Made by a program: the position numbers and the translations under genes. A DNA stretch of 64,000 bases, taken from positions 2,108,001 to 2,172,000 of the forward strand of contig JAMXDE010000010.1 of NCBI GenBank assembly GCA_026770025.1. Reading direction: 5' to 3'. Positions 30,201 to 38,723 of this stretch are shown here, one piece after another. Numbering within the stretch: the stretch's first letter is position 1; each line of letters starts with the position of its first letter. The notes below the pieces were generated by a model. It saw only the letters and a program-made list of their open reading frames with translations, searched no databases and was not told where the DNA came from. Source of the stretch: Craspedostauros australis (Eukaryota; Bacillariophyta; Bacillariophyceae; Mastogloiales; Achnanthaceae).

Positions 30201-31096
30201 ACAGCATGACATCATCCGTCACTTCACCCACGCTCATGGAAATGGAGGCAGAAGAGGAGGCACGGCGTGCAGCGAAAGCCCGAGCTGATGCTGATGCTGG
30301 TACGCAAACTGATACCAATGGCAGTGTCACGGGGGGACATTCCCTTGCGCCAAGCCAGCAGCAGGAGCAGCATGGAGGATCCCATGCAAGCGTCAGTGGC
30401 AACGAGACGAATACCAATGCGAACGCGACTGGAAGCGACACCGCAAGGCACCGAGCTTCCTCTGTGACTTTGCAACAGTCCCGCGCTGCCTCGTCAGCAG
30501 GGAAGGAATTGACAATGATGGGTGTATCGCAGTCCGGGATACCAACTTCCACTCAACGAGGCACAGTGACACCATCAGCACCATCAACCTCGACGTCTAC
30601 ATCGACATCGACATCTGTATCCAAATCATCGAGATCCTCATCATCCAAATCGAACACATGGCGCAGCGAAACTAACGTGATGAGCGAGATCGTGGACGCC
30701 GTCACGACGATGGATGAGGAAGGCGAGAAGAGTTTCCTCAACCTCAGCGGGAATCTGACGTCCTCCGATGTCGGTACGAACGGCGAGAGCTTCACGACCG
30801 GCTCTCAGACCAACACCAACTCGTACACCTACACGCAAGATGGAGATCTTGACAACACCATCGACTTCACGAACGGCTCTCAGACCAACACCAACTCGTA
30901 CACGTACACGGACGGATACAGCCTCAACACGTACGAGACGGATGACGACAGCAAGACCGTGGGCATGATGACGCTGGTGGAGCAGAGCATCCAAAATCAA
31001 TGGAACGGCGTGACATCGGCCATGGCCAGTGCCCGTGGCGGTGGCGGTGGCGGTGGCGGTGTCGCACAACAAGGCAAGGAGAAGAGTAGTGGATGA
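24224..31096 (+). CDS. Giant Ser/Thr/Ala-rich disordered protein with basic-aromatic patches (2290 aa)
   Basis: This is an intronless frame. ATG 24224 (A at -3) gives MRFRKSPKASERD; the frame is open upstream but has no other ATG. The first 400 residues are Lys/Arg-rich. Near 361-405, SRVVFIEHGGG followed by KYSVTKKQ is the most ordered-looking part. Trp segments occur near 572 (SPSWMACVSNPFG), 666 (SPAWTKWIADAINAAP) and 1500 (PQWYERLVNSATSF). Basic-aromatic patches lie near 840 (RRRFFGSAFGRS), 947 (RRRSWFPSRKK) and 1262 (KKLFRFWPKKKSKK). Two FRxTxLL-like motifs occur near 1346 (VFRSTGLLAT) and 1608 (AFRSITLLQS). SIIRSASVQ (DNA about 29770) recurs in the next gene as SILRSASIQ. A (GAT)n run at 29872-29896 encodes poly-Asp. 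GSQTNTNSYTYT is duplicated near the C-terminus. There is no signal peptide or membrane span. It is a likely paralogue of the three other large genes; function unknown. Confidence 0.85.
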   Translation: MRFRKSPKASERDTKGRSRQSSPRKTRGSAEMATAKSKRTANKNKGGRADKRGNATINARSQDKVGSKNAAVASPSTRKESRDQTSSWAQEEPRDFRFDKSADYEEPREGAASARDEATTVYDPLQHLQDGDEVPTHLLTEAFIAMETARIRNAGVMPSPATQRRNAQGTNGSGARGAGHSHLTVKPSMDDATDMPSQRTTPKNKHGRASPRRSTRRSGGGKKSSADSLGTDVNADEANGAISRRGGRQTQSKKPTKKLGKAVSMNRMFGSRKGKNVSQKITASPKNAPSPTKQTRKQVAKHQGSGRTSVGVAAKALASMRGGKATRKVKTAKAKGNAKKNKLSTIPPQRLLTQLSEDAVEVVDSGSRVVFIEHGGGKAKKYSVTKKQIEHTERSTGIVRTKSTPSGFSLPELKLNPSSSSNTTTSTIHASNSMREGGTWKHRTLSFNSLGSTSRMRPLAKPFAVRSGGRMAQALRSPQLEKALRPISETFDGVNSIKSDSDDSSDQQSLSASTSVTGASGARDEITASASTAAATSGSVYNFQAQDFTTMCGADFAPAAAPAKPHNPQVQQSPSWMACVSNPFGLDHLFANDEEDEANQDDESYFNFMNDLGSADTSTDFDASGRHGQMAASSPRSSASRPPAIDTGMSSVNATQSVLSSPFAGMESPAWTKWIADAINAAPTLLAGGAQAEAPPNGNDNGNIAINHTQDDANHLQYEYQGQDEDEDQIQAASHNEYDNHMDAATAGVTNKHVPNISSVPQGPVTLANATPNAERGTDSGNDDQIKDDNVETGMMGGGGMVFLVGRDGTTELSHPVTDSEQDEGSPRRRWRKKDKNRSPRRRFFGSAFGRSAQSRKQKKNASNLNNGRRPPLSPSMATTEVVDSVTNGRDTRTKTGSPSARGWSDAGDEGHTLSSGSGNGNGNQQKQSKQTKSNTGKPTTPSASRRRRSWFPSRKKLSKDGDDDHKATNNYNANMKDGGDNANTAGLTTNTEATDGGAVGAANAYNARGDGKDEGEGTQTKEGSLAAAGTSNDVSMSMFGTAQEAPSVVTRTTQPSKTLTSTAWTHCMPRPPTLTKCGSFQTAVYPSEGNGTETVVSDIVETTKYAATTLVDGAVAMALAIDATQARTANSRSAVASVAPTNTNEADTGAVASTLLTSNSADPQGDVIDGIASAADANLDADTGADGIHNNRKSPPSDGAEDASVAVQPEPVAAFSHDDAVENQHAHTEAETPPAEKSFTQADPSSMSSSGPTVQLKGKMKTSKKLFRFWPKKKSKKTAETIPADTSRTASTKSPAEPLPTFTSLTPTSPSSKHSAKLRGKLQASGGGKQQHKDSTAIINDGAKDEVSDVFRSTGLLATIDNASGAPNDKKQHAASPPSESAIVPKAAPLQLQQPPGDSTPNTKAAIASTLSPSSLPPRPPSPAFAARSSFTKANMHSLSPAASSVSASSAKSSQRSLQMDASIASSTVSKKDAIDKAPVQGSTTPNRSEGTEAEPEPQWYERLVNSATSFASNMSMAADTAADGEHAKQAAEQHDERRSVTESPNETTLGDGVNDVDGEGDGADGGVDEPAHDQARAARSFSQNSNGNISNSDHMLRLNQTEGDESEAFRSITLLQSWNSITPSSVKPTTSSKGSVAEDGTSSETGDKAVPTDSSVAESSKNGISRTSSRVSNGNQSEGGSKRSAVMPAGSNLSNGASQAHSVHGSQSRTSKGTGTRSGAGNSNSGSQRSNSSRLAQKLSRDFSAGGKNIITPPLPPTHKPASSNGGNSISGSTSSRRRSRSTERTCDANEHDMEPSITIHKNSSILSKLSRDSASLSLTSDFDNVRRITRPPSGSLGHTDAGSVSIIRSASVQGKGETDVSVSVTNESAEVVSLAGTPPHDDDDDDDGDASPRADVNVEKGSEIASAENSQRNTADANINLDTHVDDAQCHDDEADDHETDAHEIEDDSLCGTPVMLPPNLADASMSSVSNSHHLSSAVTSSDSSMEHQDSMTSSVTSPTLMEMEAEEEARRAAKARADADAGTQTDTNGSVTGGHSLAPSQQQEQHGGSHASVSGNETNTNANATGSDTARHRASSVTLQQSRAASSAGKELTMMGVSQSGIPTSTQRGTVTPSAPSTSTSTSTSTSVSKSSRSSSSKSNTWRSETNVMSEIVDAVTTMDEEGEKSFLNLSGNLTSSDVGTNGESFTTGSQTNTNSYTYTQDGDLDNTIDFTNGSQTNTNSYTYTDGYSLNTYETDDDSKTVGMMTLVEQSIQNQWNGVTSAMASARGGGGGGGGVAQQGKEKSSG
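30799..30912 (+). repeat. In-frame direct repeat encoding GSQTNTNSYTYT
   Basis: Two almost identical copies of about 38 bases lie 75 bases apart, inside the C-terminal part of the giant gene at 24224-31096. The encoded unit GSQTNTNSYTYT is unchanged between copies. The high DNA identity points to a recent in-frame duplication of a 25-codon unit. Confidence 0.8.
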
Positions 31097-32636
31097 GGAG
31101 CAACTGATGAGGAACTGAAACTGGACCGACGGTACACCTGAAGATGCAGATACGGATACGGATACACCCACACTTGTTGGTGGTTGGTCACTGGTGATGT
31201 GCTGTAACCTGTCATTGATGCCACGCCAAAAGAGAAGGATGGAGATAATTGCAACGCCAAGTGGTGTAATGCAGTAAAGCAAAGCGAAATTGTATGGTAG
31301 AACTTCATGCCTCGTGCAATGTAATAATAGTAACTTGATGTGGAATGGAGCACTTCAATAGAACAGCTGCAGATGATGAGTTGAAACGCAACACGATAAG
31401 ATGAAACTGCGCACTTGGCAATCGTGATTAAATGGACACGGTCGATCGTGAGTGGAACAAGAGCATCCATGAGTAACGCAATCCCGCGAAAAGATGGCGC
31501 CAAATGACGTCACAAAATTGGCGCAACAACAACGAATCGCAAACAACGACCCCGCTCGGAGATTTGGAGAAACGAGGTGCGCCATGGTGTACTCCGCTGT
31601 CGGTTGAACGTCCATTGACGATGACATTTGCATATCTGTTTGTACTGAACGGACGCAGGTATTGTGCTTTGACTGGGGCCGCTCAAGTCAGATGTCGCAA
31701 GATGTTGTCGGTTGAGGTTTGGTGATGGATGGAATGGAATGGAGTGGAGCGGAGTGGAATCTCTGAATTGTGGTCGCCTTGTTGGTGCTGGATGTTGCTT
31801 GCATCTCCGATGATCACATGTGCGTGCTCGCTCTCTCTCTCTCTTTCTCTCTGGCTCTGGCTCTGGCTCTGGCTCTGGATAGGGTCGTATGTGCACTGTT
31901 GTTGTCCGGGTAAGATCGATACAACGATCAAGCAAGACCAGATCAGCGCATTCGTACACAACGTACACACTTGTACACAATCGTACGAACGCATCCGACT
32001 TCGCTCCGTCAACATCCATTCAAACTCCAAATCGACTCCTACACCTGCAACTCTTCGGAACGGAAACGAAACCGCGCCTGCCAACGGAAGAACCTGGGAT
32101 TCTCTCCATCCGTGCTGCAGTTCTTGACATCATTTAACTTTCGAAACAGATCAGGGTGAGCAGAGTCGAGCAGGTTGGCGCTGAAGCATTTGCCGTACTA
32201 CCACAACGACTCTTCAGAGAGAGTCCTCAACTCCGATCTCATCTCAAACGGAGTTACTTTTCAATCCTCAACGACTCTGTTCTACTCTGCATACTCGAGC
32301 ACGAGTGGAGCACAAGCGGAGATCAACCACCAACAACGAGAACCCGCCGCACACACAGTCAGGTCGACAAGAGCTTCTCTCCTCACAATCGCAGCCACAG
32401 TCCTGTTGTATCACAACATACTCACCGTACTCCTCCCACCCCTTTCCCAACGGACATCACGCTATCATCTTTTACGGCCTCGCAAACAAAGACAACTTCA
32501 ATTGTTCAAAGCCATTCAGCGTGGAGAGAGAGAGAGAGAGGTTCACGTACGCGCAAACCAAGGCAAGGCGAGGCAAACTGATCATCAGGACCGCTGTCCC
32601 ACAAGACATACCAGAGGCGACCTTGAAACGTCCAAA
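31097..32636. other. Long spacer and leader with CT, CTGGCT and GA tracts
   Basis: No gene is supported. Features in order: a GTAC-rich cluster at 31950-31992, preceded by a (CT)n tract at 31831-31851 and a CTGGCT hexamer array to 31878, and a (GA)n tract at 32523-32540 just before the next gene's ATG. An open frame of 154 codons precedes the chosen ATG at 32637 without an ATG of its own; it translates the simple repeats and is read as untranslated leader. Confidence 0.5.
31831..31878. repeat. (CT)n followed by CTGGCT hexamer tandem array
   Basis: An uninterrupted pyrimidine run of about 20 bases passes directly into about four and a half copies of CTGGCT. It lies about 760 bases upstream of the ATG of the 32637-35534 gene, in the promoter or leader region. 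Similar CT/GA tracts occur near several other genes here. Confidence 0.85.
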
Positions 32637-35534
32637 ATGGTGCTGTCCATGCCCGATGAGGACACCGTCCCGCACGGGGCGAGCTTGCCGATGAGAGCAA
32701 CATTGGGTGAGTCACTTCTCACGTTCGCAACGAAGGAAGGTATGCCGAGCCACGGCTCAACCTGGGACCGTGAAGGCGAAGAGTCCATACTCGAACAATC
32801 CACAAGAGACGAAGGCGACGAAGGTGACGTTCGCAGCAACTACACAGCGACTTCTGCTTCCGCCACGGAAAGAACACCGAGCAATGCAGTGATCAGGGCG
32901 CCGCGACAGGGGGAGCCTGTACCCTCGATCGGCGAGGGTGATCTGCGGCACATCGACGAAGACATGGCGCTGTTGCCAATCAGCGGCTTGTCCGAGTTTG
33001 AGCTGAAGCAGAAAGTGATTCCCGACGTCCTCGCCCACAACCGCTGCAGAGAGAGCAGCAACACCAATACTCAACCAGAGGCGACGGACGGCGAGGGTAC
33101 GGAGACCATCCTGGCACGTGTCCAGCGTGAGAAGACCACCAGACGACTTCGAAAGCACAAAGCGCTGTCGTCGCTGTCTCTCTGCACCACCGAATCTGAC
33201 ACGGGCAGAGCATTCGAGAGCGACCACAACCTGATCCGCACCGGGTTCTCCGTCGGTGACACATACAACAGCATATCTCTGATCAATACCACTGACACCC
33301 GCGACGAGAACTCGGTCCGCCAGGACACCTACGCCCCCGCATGGGCCACACAGGAGGCATTCGCCCGTGACAACAGCAGCCTCATCGGCCAGGGCTTCAC
33401 CAGGCAACAAACGAACACATTTGCAAGATCCGTCCCCTCTCCGGATCAACGTGATGTTCCGGCTCCGGCCGAAAGCTTCGCGGAGGTCAGTGCCCGCAAT
33501 AGTGGTTTTCACGTTGGACCGGCAAGCTTGCCCACACGACCTAACACAGCACCCGCCGCCGGCAACGACAGCAATGACAATGGCGACGATGAGGCGATTA
33601 GCCACCCGAAGCCTTCGGGCAAAGCCACCATCGGACTGGGTCGTGACATCCCCTTCGCAGGTGGCAGCTGTGCACGCGCCAGCCATGCGGGGAACCAGAA
33701 CGATGCCGAATCTGTGGCTAACCCCAACGCAGCTTACTCCGTTGATATCGAATCGTTCGATTCCGAATCCACCTGTAGCACCGAGGAATTTCACGACAAG
33801 GACGGCGTCTTCAGGGTCACCAGGCTATTGCACACCCTCAGTTCCGCAGGCTCTAGCATCGCCGCCAGCCAGGTGTCCGAGGACGACATCGACAGCACCG
33901 CCTCCGACAACACCCTGATGTCACAGCTCAAGAGTTGGCTCTCCTTCGCACCCAGCACCGACGATGCCAAATTCAACCCTCCTGTCAGTGTCGTCAACCA
34001 CAGAGGCGTACGCGTCGCGGCCAACACGGACGATGGAACACATGCCAGCACGTTGCTTCCAGCAGCCCTCGATGAGTTTGATGACGAGGATGACGACCAG
34101 CTTCTTCTGTCCAGGCCGTCGGTAGATGAGCCAACCACCGAGACGATTTCGTTCGAAGCTGTGACACCAAACCAAACTTCCAACACGGACATCCCACGGG
34201 CGAAGAGCGAGAACAACTCAAATGCAGACGCAAACACAGACACAGACGCCAAGGAAGATGTTGAGATCATCCTCGACAACGAGGATGGCAAACGCGCCCT
34301 AAAGGAAGAAATTGCCCCTGTTTTCTGGGCCGGATCTTTGGCAGCATCACCAACTGAACGCGAAAGTGCTTCCAACCTCAATCCCAAGACGAACAAGAAA
34401 AAGAAGAAATGGTACAAGCGACTGTTCGGCAAGCAAACGAAGCTCAAGAGCATGATCTCTAGCCTCCGCAAGCCCAGGTCGAAGAGGACCAAGAGCAAGA
34501 CAAACAAGCACGCACCGACCCAAAATTCAACCGTTCCTGCCATCGCGCCAACAAGGCACGCAGGCGTCAACAATGTCACAACCTGCCAACCCCGTAAACT
34601 GGATGCAGCCCCCCTTGCGGCAGCACCATCACAGGAGGACGCGTCGAGGCTTTCCATCTTGCGATCCGCATCGATCCAGGAGAGCGTCGACTACAGCGCC
34701 TTGCGCAGCTCAAGACAGTCAACGTCTTCTTCCGCATCGTTGTCAGCATCACTGTCAACGTTCGTGTCGTCACGATCGTCGACATCGTTGGCGCTCTCGG
34801 AACGAGTATCCTCTGGCGTATACACATTTAAATCAAAGGCAGGATCTGAGAGCGTGGAGGAGGAAACGATCACCTTTACTGCCTACGACGCGGTGGACGC
34901 CGACCCGCAGGACACGTTCGAGGGTGTGGAATTGGTGGAGACCCAGCCCACACTCATGACGCCGACGCAATCCACATCTTCGTGGCACGACAATTTCCTC
35001 CGGGGGGCAAGTGAACAGTTGATGACACAGGGAAGCGTCTTCAGCTACGGAGGCATCGAAGCAACGCAAAGTGACAGACTTTTCCTCTCTCAATCAAGGA
35101 GCAACTCCTGTCTTCGTAGTTCCGTCGGAAAATCGAGGACAACGTTTGATGAAACTAGCTGCCTGGATGCCCGGACACAAGAGGGCCACATCTTCGCAAC
35201 GAAATCCCTCTTCGACACAGCCGACTCCAGATCTTGTGATACCTTCGGGAGCGACGGCGAGGAGGAACGTGAGGACACTGAACAAGACCAAGACGAGGAC
35301 GACAACACCAACTCAATCGAATCGAATCTCTCCTACGACTTTGTCACGGGCGACAACATGGTCGCCTGCGGCATGAATCCCACAGAGACGTTCTGGACGT
35401 CTACCTCTTACGGGGATCTGGACACAACATCCTCAGTTGTGAGCTCTGAAGAAGAGGCCAACACCTTGAGAGAACTCGCATTGGCTCTCACAGCCGCCAG
35501 TGGAGACTCGATGGACGACCTCCTTTTCGAATAG
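32637..35534 (+). CDS. Ser/Thr-rich disordered protein, smallest member of the cluster (965 aa)
   Basis: This is an intronless frame. ATG 32637 (AAA before it) opens MVLSMPDEDTVPHG; upstream in-frame sequence is simple repeat and has no ATG. Composition is Ser/Thr/Asp/Asn-rich. Residues about 110-140 include a helix-like segment (SEFELKQKVIPDVLAHNR). VFRVTRLLHTLSS near 391 matches the FRxTxLL motif of the preceding gene. A Trp segment (LKSWLSFAPS) follows near 431. The basic-aromatic patch lies at about 586-625 (KKKKKWYKRLFGKQTK and then SLRKPRSKRTKSK). SILRSASIQ is near 671. The C-terminus is acidic and helix-like (EANTLRELALALTAASG). There is no signal peptide and no known domain. Orientation, lack of introns and shared modules tie it to the other three large genes. 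Confidence 0.8.
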   Translation: MVLSMPDEDTVPHGASLPMRATLGESLLTFATKEGMPSHGSTWDREGEESILEQSTRDEGDEGDVRSNYTATSASATERTPSNAVIRAPRQGEPVPSIGEGDLRHIDEDMALLPISGLSEFELKQKVIPDVLAHNRCRESSNTNTQPEATDGEGTETILARVQREKTTRRLRKHKALSSLSLCTTESDTGRAFESDHNLIRTGFSVGDTYNSISLINTTDTRDENSVRQDTYAPAWATQEAFARDNSSLIGQGFTRQQTNTFARSVPSPDQRDVPAPAESFAEVSARNSGFHVGPASLPTRPNTAPAAGNDSNDNGDDEAISHPKPSGKATIGLGRDIPFAGGSCARASHAGNQNDAESVANPNAAYSVDIESFDSESTCSTEEFHDKDGVFRVTRLLHTLSSAGSSIAASQVSEDDIDSTASDNTLMSQLKSWLSFAPSTDDAKFNPPVSVVNHRGVRVAANTDDGTHASTLLPAALDEFDDEDDDQLLLSRPSVDEPTTETISFEAVTPNQTSNTDIPRAKSENNSNADANTDTDAKEDVEIILDNEDGKRALKEEIAPVFWAGSLAASPTERESASNLNPKTNKKKKKWYKRLFGKQTKLKSMISSLRKPRSKRTKSKTNKHAPTQNSTVPAIAPTRHAGVNNVTTCQPRKLDAAPLAAAPSQEDASRLSILRSASIQESVDYSALRSSRQSTSSSASLSASLSTFVSSRSSTSLALSERVSSGVYTFKSKAGSESVEEETITFTAYDAVDADPQDTFEGVELVETQPTLMTPTQSTSSWHDNFLRGASEQLMTQGSVFSYGGIEATQSDRLFLSQSRSNSCLRSSVGKSRTTFDETSCLDARTQEGHIFATKSLFDTADSRSCDTFGSDGEEEREDTEQDQDEDDNTNSIESNLSYDFVTGDNMVACGMNPTETFWTSTSYGDLDTTSSVVSSEEEANTLRELALALTAASGDSMDDLLFE

Positions 35535-36370
35535 AGCGGAGCGGAATACTTCGTGGACCGAATATGTCAAGCAGAACAGAGTGAGATGGACTTACCATTT
35601 GGACCAGCGCAAGAGTGGCGCTGCTCCCTTCCAACGCATCCACACGCAACAACATCGACGAAGACGACGACGAAACAATAGGGAACCGAAGGCATCGCTC
35701 GTACAAGTACATGCAGACACAACGGCCAAAGTCACGTACGTAGGTACGATAAGTGCAATCAAACCAATTTTGGAGTTGCGGCTTGCGAGGTGATGAACAA
35801 GCGATGTACATGCATCTTCCAAAACAACATCGTCACCAAGCCTCTTCGAGACAACCACATGAACCAAGCTGCTGACAGGATAGAAGAACGGCAGACGATG
35901 AGGTCACGTGGGCTGAACTCTCACTCCCCGAAATAGGGCGTTGCGCTACAGGCCCAAGAACATAAGAGAGTTTACTCATCGGTACAAGCAGTCGTGCACA
36001 CACGGACATACATAGTCTTCTATAAGAGTAGATACAAGTGGACGACACCTCTACTTCACCACACTCTTCATCACAGTCGCACTGTGCCAAGCAGCAACCA
36101 ATTGTGAACACACTGGACAGAGCAGAGTAGAGTTGAGCCAACCAGAGCCATCCAGTCGTTAGTGCCTTCACGAAACATTGCGCTGTGGAGGATGCATGTC
36201 CTGTTTATCCATGGTATTCGTACTCGTACAGAGCAACTGATGAGAAGCATGGACAGGCACGAGGACGAGTAATAAGTAGAGTCGTAGTATCGAGTACTAG
36301 TATCGTGTACATGTATGATCTGCGTTTATGCATGCAAAGGTTTTGTGCCGCGTCACGGCGCTGCGATAAG
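35535..36370. other. Convergent 3' spacer with GTAC-rich clusters
   Basis: This separates the 3' ends of the disordered-protein gene (plus) and the VPPG-repeat gene (minus). No coding frame is supported. GTAC-rich stretches occur at 35735-35752 and 36219-36314, the second with several CGTAC and GAGTACTAGT elements. Confidence 0.5.
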
Positions 36371-37603
36371 CTAGAGTGTATACTGGACGTGGAATTCGGT
36401 GCAATTGGGCGGCACCTGGGCTGCGATGAGCTTGCCTCCGCTGTTGGGTATTTGCACGTGCAGGGTCGTTCCTGGAGTCGTGCCGGGTGGGACTTGTACT
36501 TTGACATACTGCGGTGCTTGTTGCGTCTGCGCTTGGACTTGTGCATGATGATGCTGTGGAGGAGGAGGGGGATTGTCAAGCGCCATGGAGAAGGGCATCG
36601 GGTCTGATGCAGGCGGCGCCGAGGCTGATGTTGCTGGCGCTGACGGAGCTGAGACAGGCGGGGCTGGTTTTCTGTACTGATACCCACCGGAGTGGCCAGT
36701 GGTGCCATGAGAAGGCGGTGTGTCATCAAGTGCTGCAGCAAATGGTGCCGGATCGGAGGCTGGCGATGCCGAGACAGGTCGCGCGATTGCTTCTGCCATG
36801 GGTGGTGCAGGGGCTGGTGCCGGTGCTGACACTGGCGGTGGTGCTTGGACCATGAATTTGGAACCTGGTCCCATGCCCGGCGGCACAACCGCAGCGATCA
36901 GGCGGCCAGAGCCATCAGGTGTCGCCACATGAATTGTTTGACCAGAATGTACGCCTTGTGGCACGGTCACTGTGTTGTCACATTCGTGTGGTATTGTGTG
37001 GTATTGCAGTACAAAGCCGTACGAAGCCATGATCGATCATGAACATGGGTGGAGGTGGTGACAGGAAGGCCAGCGATGAAGGATAAAGGGAAGAATGAAT
37101 GAAAGAGACGTGGAAATGTGAGCAGGATTGGACATGAGGGAGAATACAGTGCGACAATGTTACACCGAGACATCAGACCATGGTTACGTTGCATGGCAGG
37201 CACTGTTGCTGATTGCACTTGTTCTGCTACGGACGTATGCACAATGCTTACCTGCGATGAGCTGATTGGAGGCAGGCCGCAGCGCAGCAGATGGTTTTGG
37301 CGGTGGCGGAACCGATGGTGTGGGTATAGGGGTCACTGGGACTGGTGCTGCCACTGGTGTTGCAACTTGCGTTTGCACTTGTTGTTGCTGCTGCGTTTGC
37401 GTTTGCGATGGTGTCGGTGCTGCCATCAACGCATTCCCAGCTGTCTTGATGTACGGACGGCGCTGACCGGGGTATGCGCTGGTGCTGGTGCCGGTGTTGT
37501 TGTTGTTGTTGTTGTTGGAACCATTGTAAGCCGTCGTGTTGGTGTTCACCTGGTTGTAGTACGCTCCTTGCGCGTTATTCGACGTGTCGAAGCAGCAGAG
37601 CAT
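36371..37603 (-). CDS. VPPG-repeat protein (316 aa, two exons)
   Basis: Exon 1 is 37603-37252 and exon 2 is 36969-36371, joined across a 282-nt intron with GTAAGC donor and ACAG acceptor. Phase 1 is kept and restores the domain start as QLIAVTVPQGVHSGQTIHV, strong support for the splice. ATG 37603 has A at -3. The N-terminus is Asn/Gln/Thr-rich with poly-Asn and poly-Gln runs. Two copies of a beta-like repeat follow. One is near residues 117-165 (VTVPQGVHSGQTIHVATPDG, then RLIAAVVPPGMGPGSKFMV). The second is at the C-terminus (VQVPPGTTPGTTLHVQIP, then KLIAAQVPPNCTEFHVQYTL). A Pro/Ala-rich linker separates them. Such VP(P)G-x-x-PG repeats are common in proteins of diatoms and other stramenopiles; their function is not established. 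There is no signal peptide. Confidence 0.8.
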
Positions 37604-38723
37604 GATAACAGGAATGGAGTGCAGATAACACAGTTCTCCAACTCTTCCTTGTAGTGATGTGAATGGAGATTCGTTGGATCAATGGCGGGAGCGCAGGTCC
37701 AAGTGGAAGTCCAGGTGGAAGTGCAGCCGCAAATGATCTTCTTCTGAGAGGGCAGAGGTGACTGCTGTGCTTGATGCCATCGAACACAGAGATGTTGTTG
37801 ACACAGGTATCAGTTGTGTCGTGTGGCCATCACCCTTTGAGAGAAAATCGAAGAAGAAGAAGAAGAGACAGGTCTTGTTTCGTTTCGGTGGCATCATTTT
37901 TCCTTTTTGGCGCCACTTGTTGTTGGCAGAGAATTGGCGATCTTTAACGCTTCATTTAACGTCCATTGGCGGTTTTGAAGCACACGGCTGACTCTTGTCT
38001 TGACCAATCAGAAAAATTCTGGCGACGCTCAACCGCAACACTCAATCTGCATGTCGTTTCATTCACGTTTTCGATACACGAGTCGACAAACATGACTAAA
38101 CAGAAACGATGAACAACCACGACCACGAAAACGGTCACACCAACAACAAGAACCACAGAACACGCAAGGAGGAGATCGCGCATCGGCACTGTTGCGAGCG
38201 TGAGGATGCATGAGAGGTCATGGCAAGAACGTGCCAACCAATGAACACACCCCACCAGGGACAACACAGCCAGACAAGCGAAGGGACATTTGTTGTTTCT
38301 CAGGGAAGCGGTGGACGGCACAGCAGCATCAACCCATCCAATAGAGAGACACAAAGAGAGAGAGAGAGAGAGAGAGGAATTGCAGAGAGCACATAGAATA
38401 CCTTACATACCAACACAAGGATCACATTCGAGGAAGACGTTCGCTCGGTCATCACCTACATCCGATTCCTTCGTGCAACTCAGGCGCAAAGTAGAAGCGA
38501 CGAACAAGGCATTGTTGAGCTGCGACCACAGCACAGCACGGCACTTTGCACGAGCATTATTGGGTAGACACTCCCATCAGAGACAGCCAGAGCCAAAGAA
38601 AGATCTTGTGGTCAGTGGAAAGGGAAGAGGAGCAGATAGAGCAGAGGACTCTCCGCGGAATACGTGGAGCCGCTCAAACACTTCGAGACAAAAGAAGACT
38701 CAATCGCGCCTTTTGGCATAACA
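37604..38723. other. Bidirectional spacer with (GA)n tract
   Basis: This lies between the 5' ends of the VPPG-repeat gene (minus) and the plastid-targeted kinase-fold gene (plus), so it should hold both promoters. No gene is supported. A (GA)n tract at about 38353-38373 lies 350 bases upstream of the plus-strand ATG. The stretch 38000-38160 is rich in CAA/ACC repeats. Confidence 0.5.

Noticed and set aside
32757-33794. Minus-strand open frame of 345 codons
   Set aside because: Antisense to the 32637-35534 gene, composition explained by the reverse complement of Ser/Thr/Asp codons.
1173-35534. Idea that the Ser/Lys-rich proteins are silaffins or other biosilica proteins
   Set aside because: None of the four has a signal peptide, which silaffins need to reach the silica deposition vesicle.
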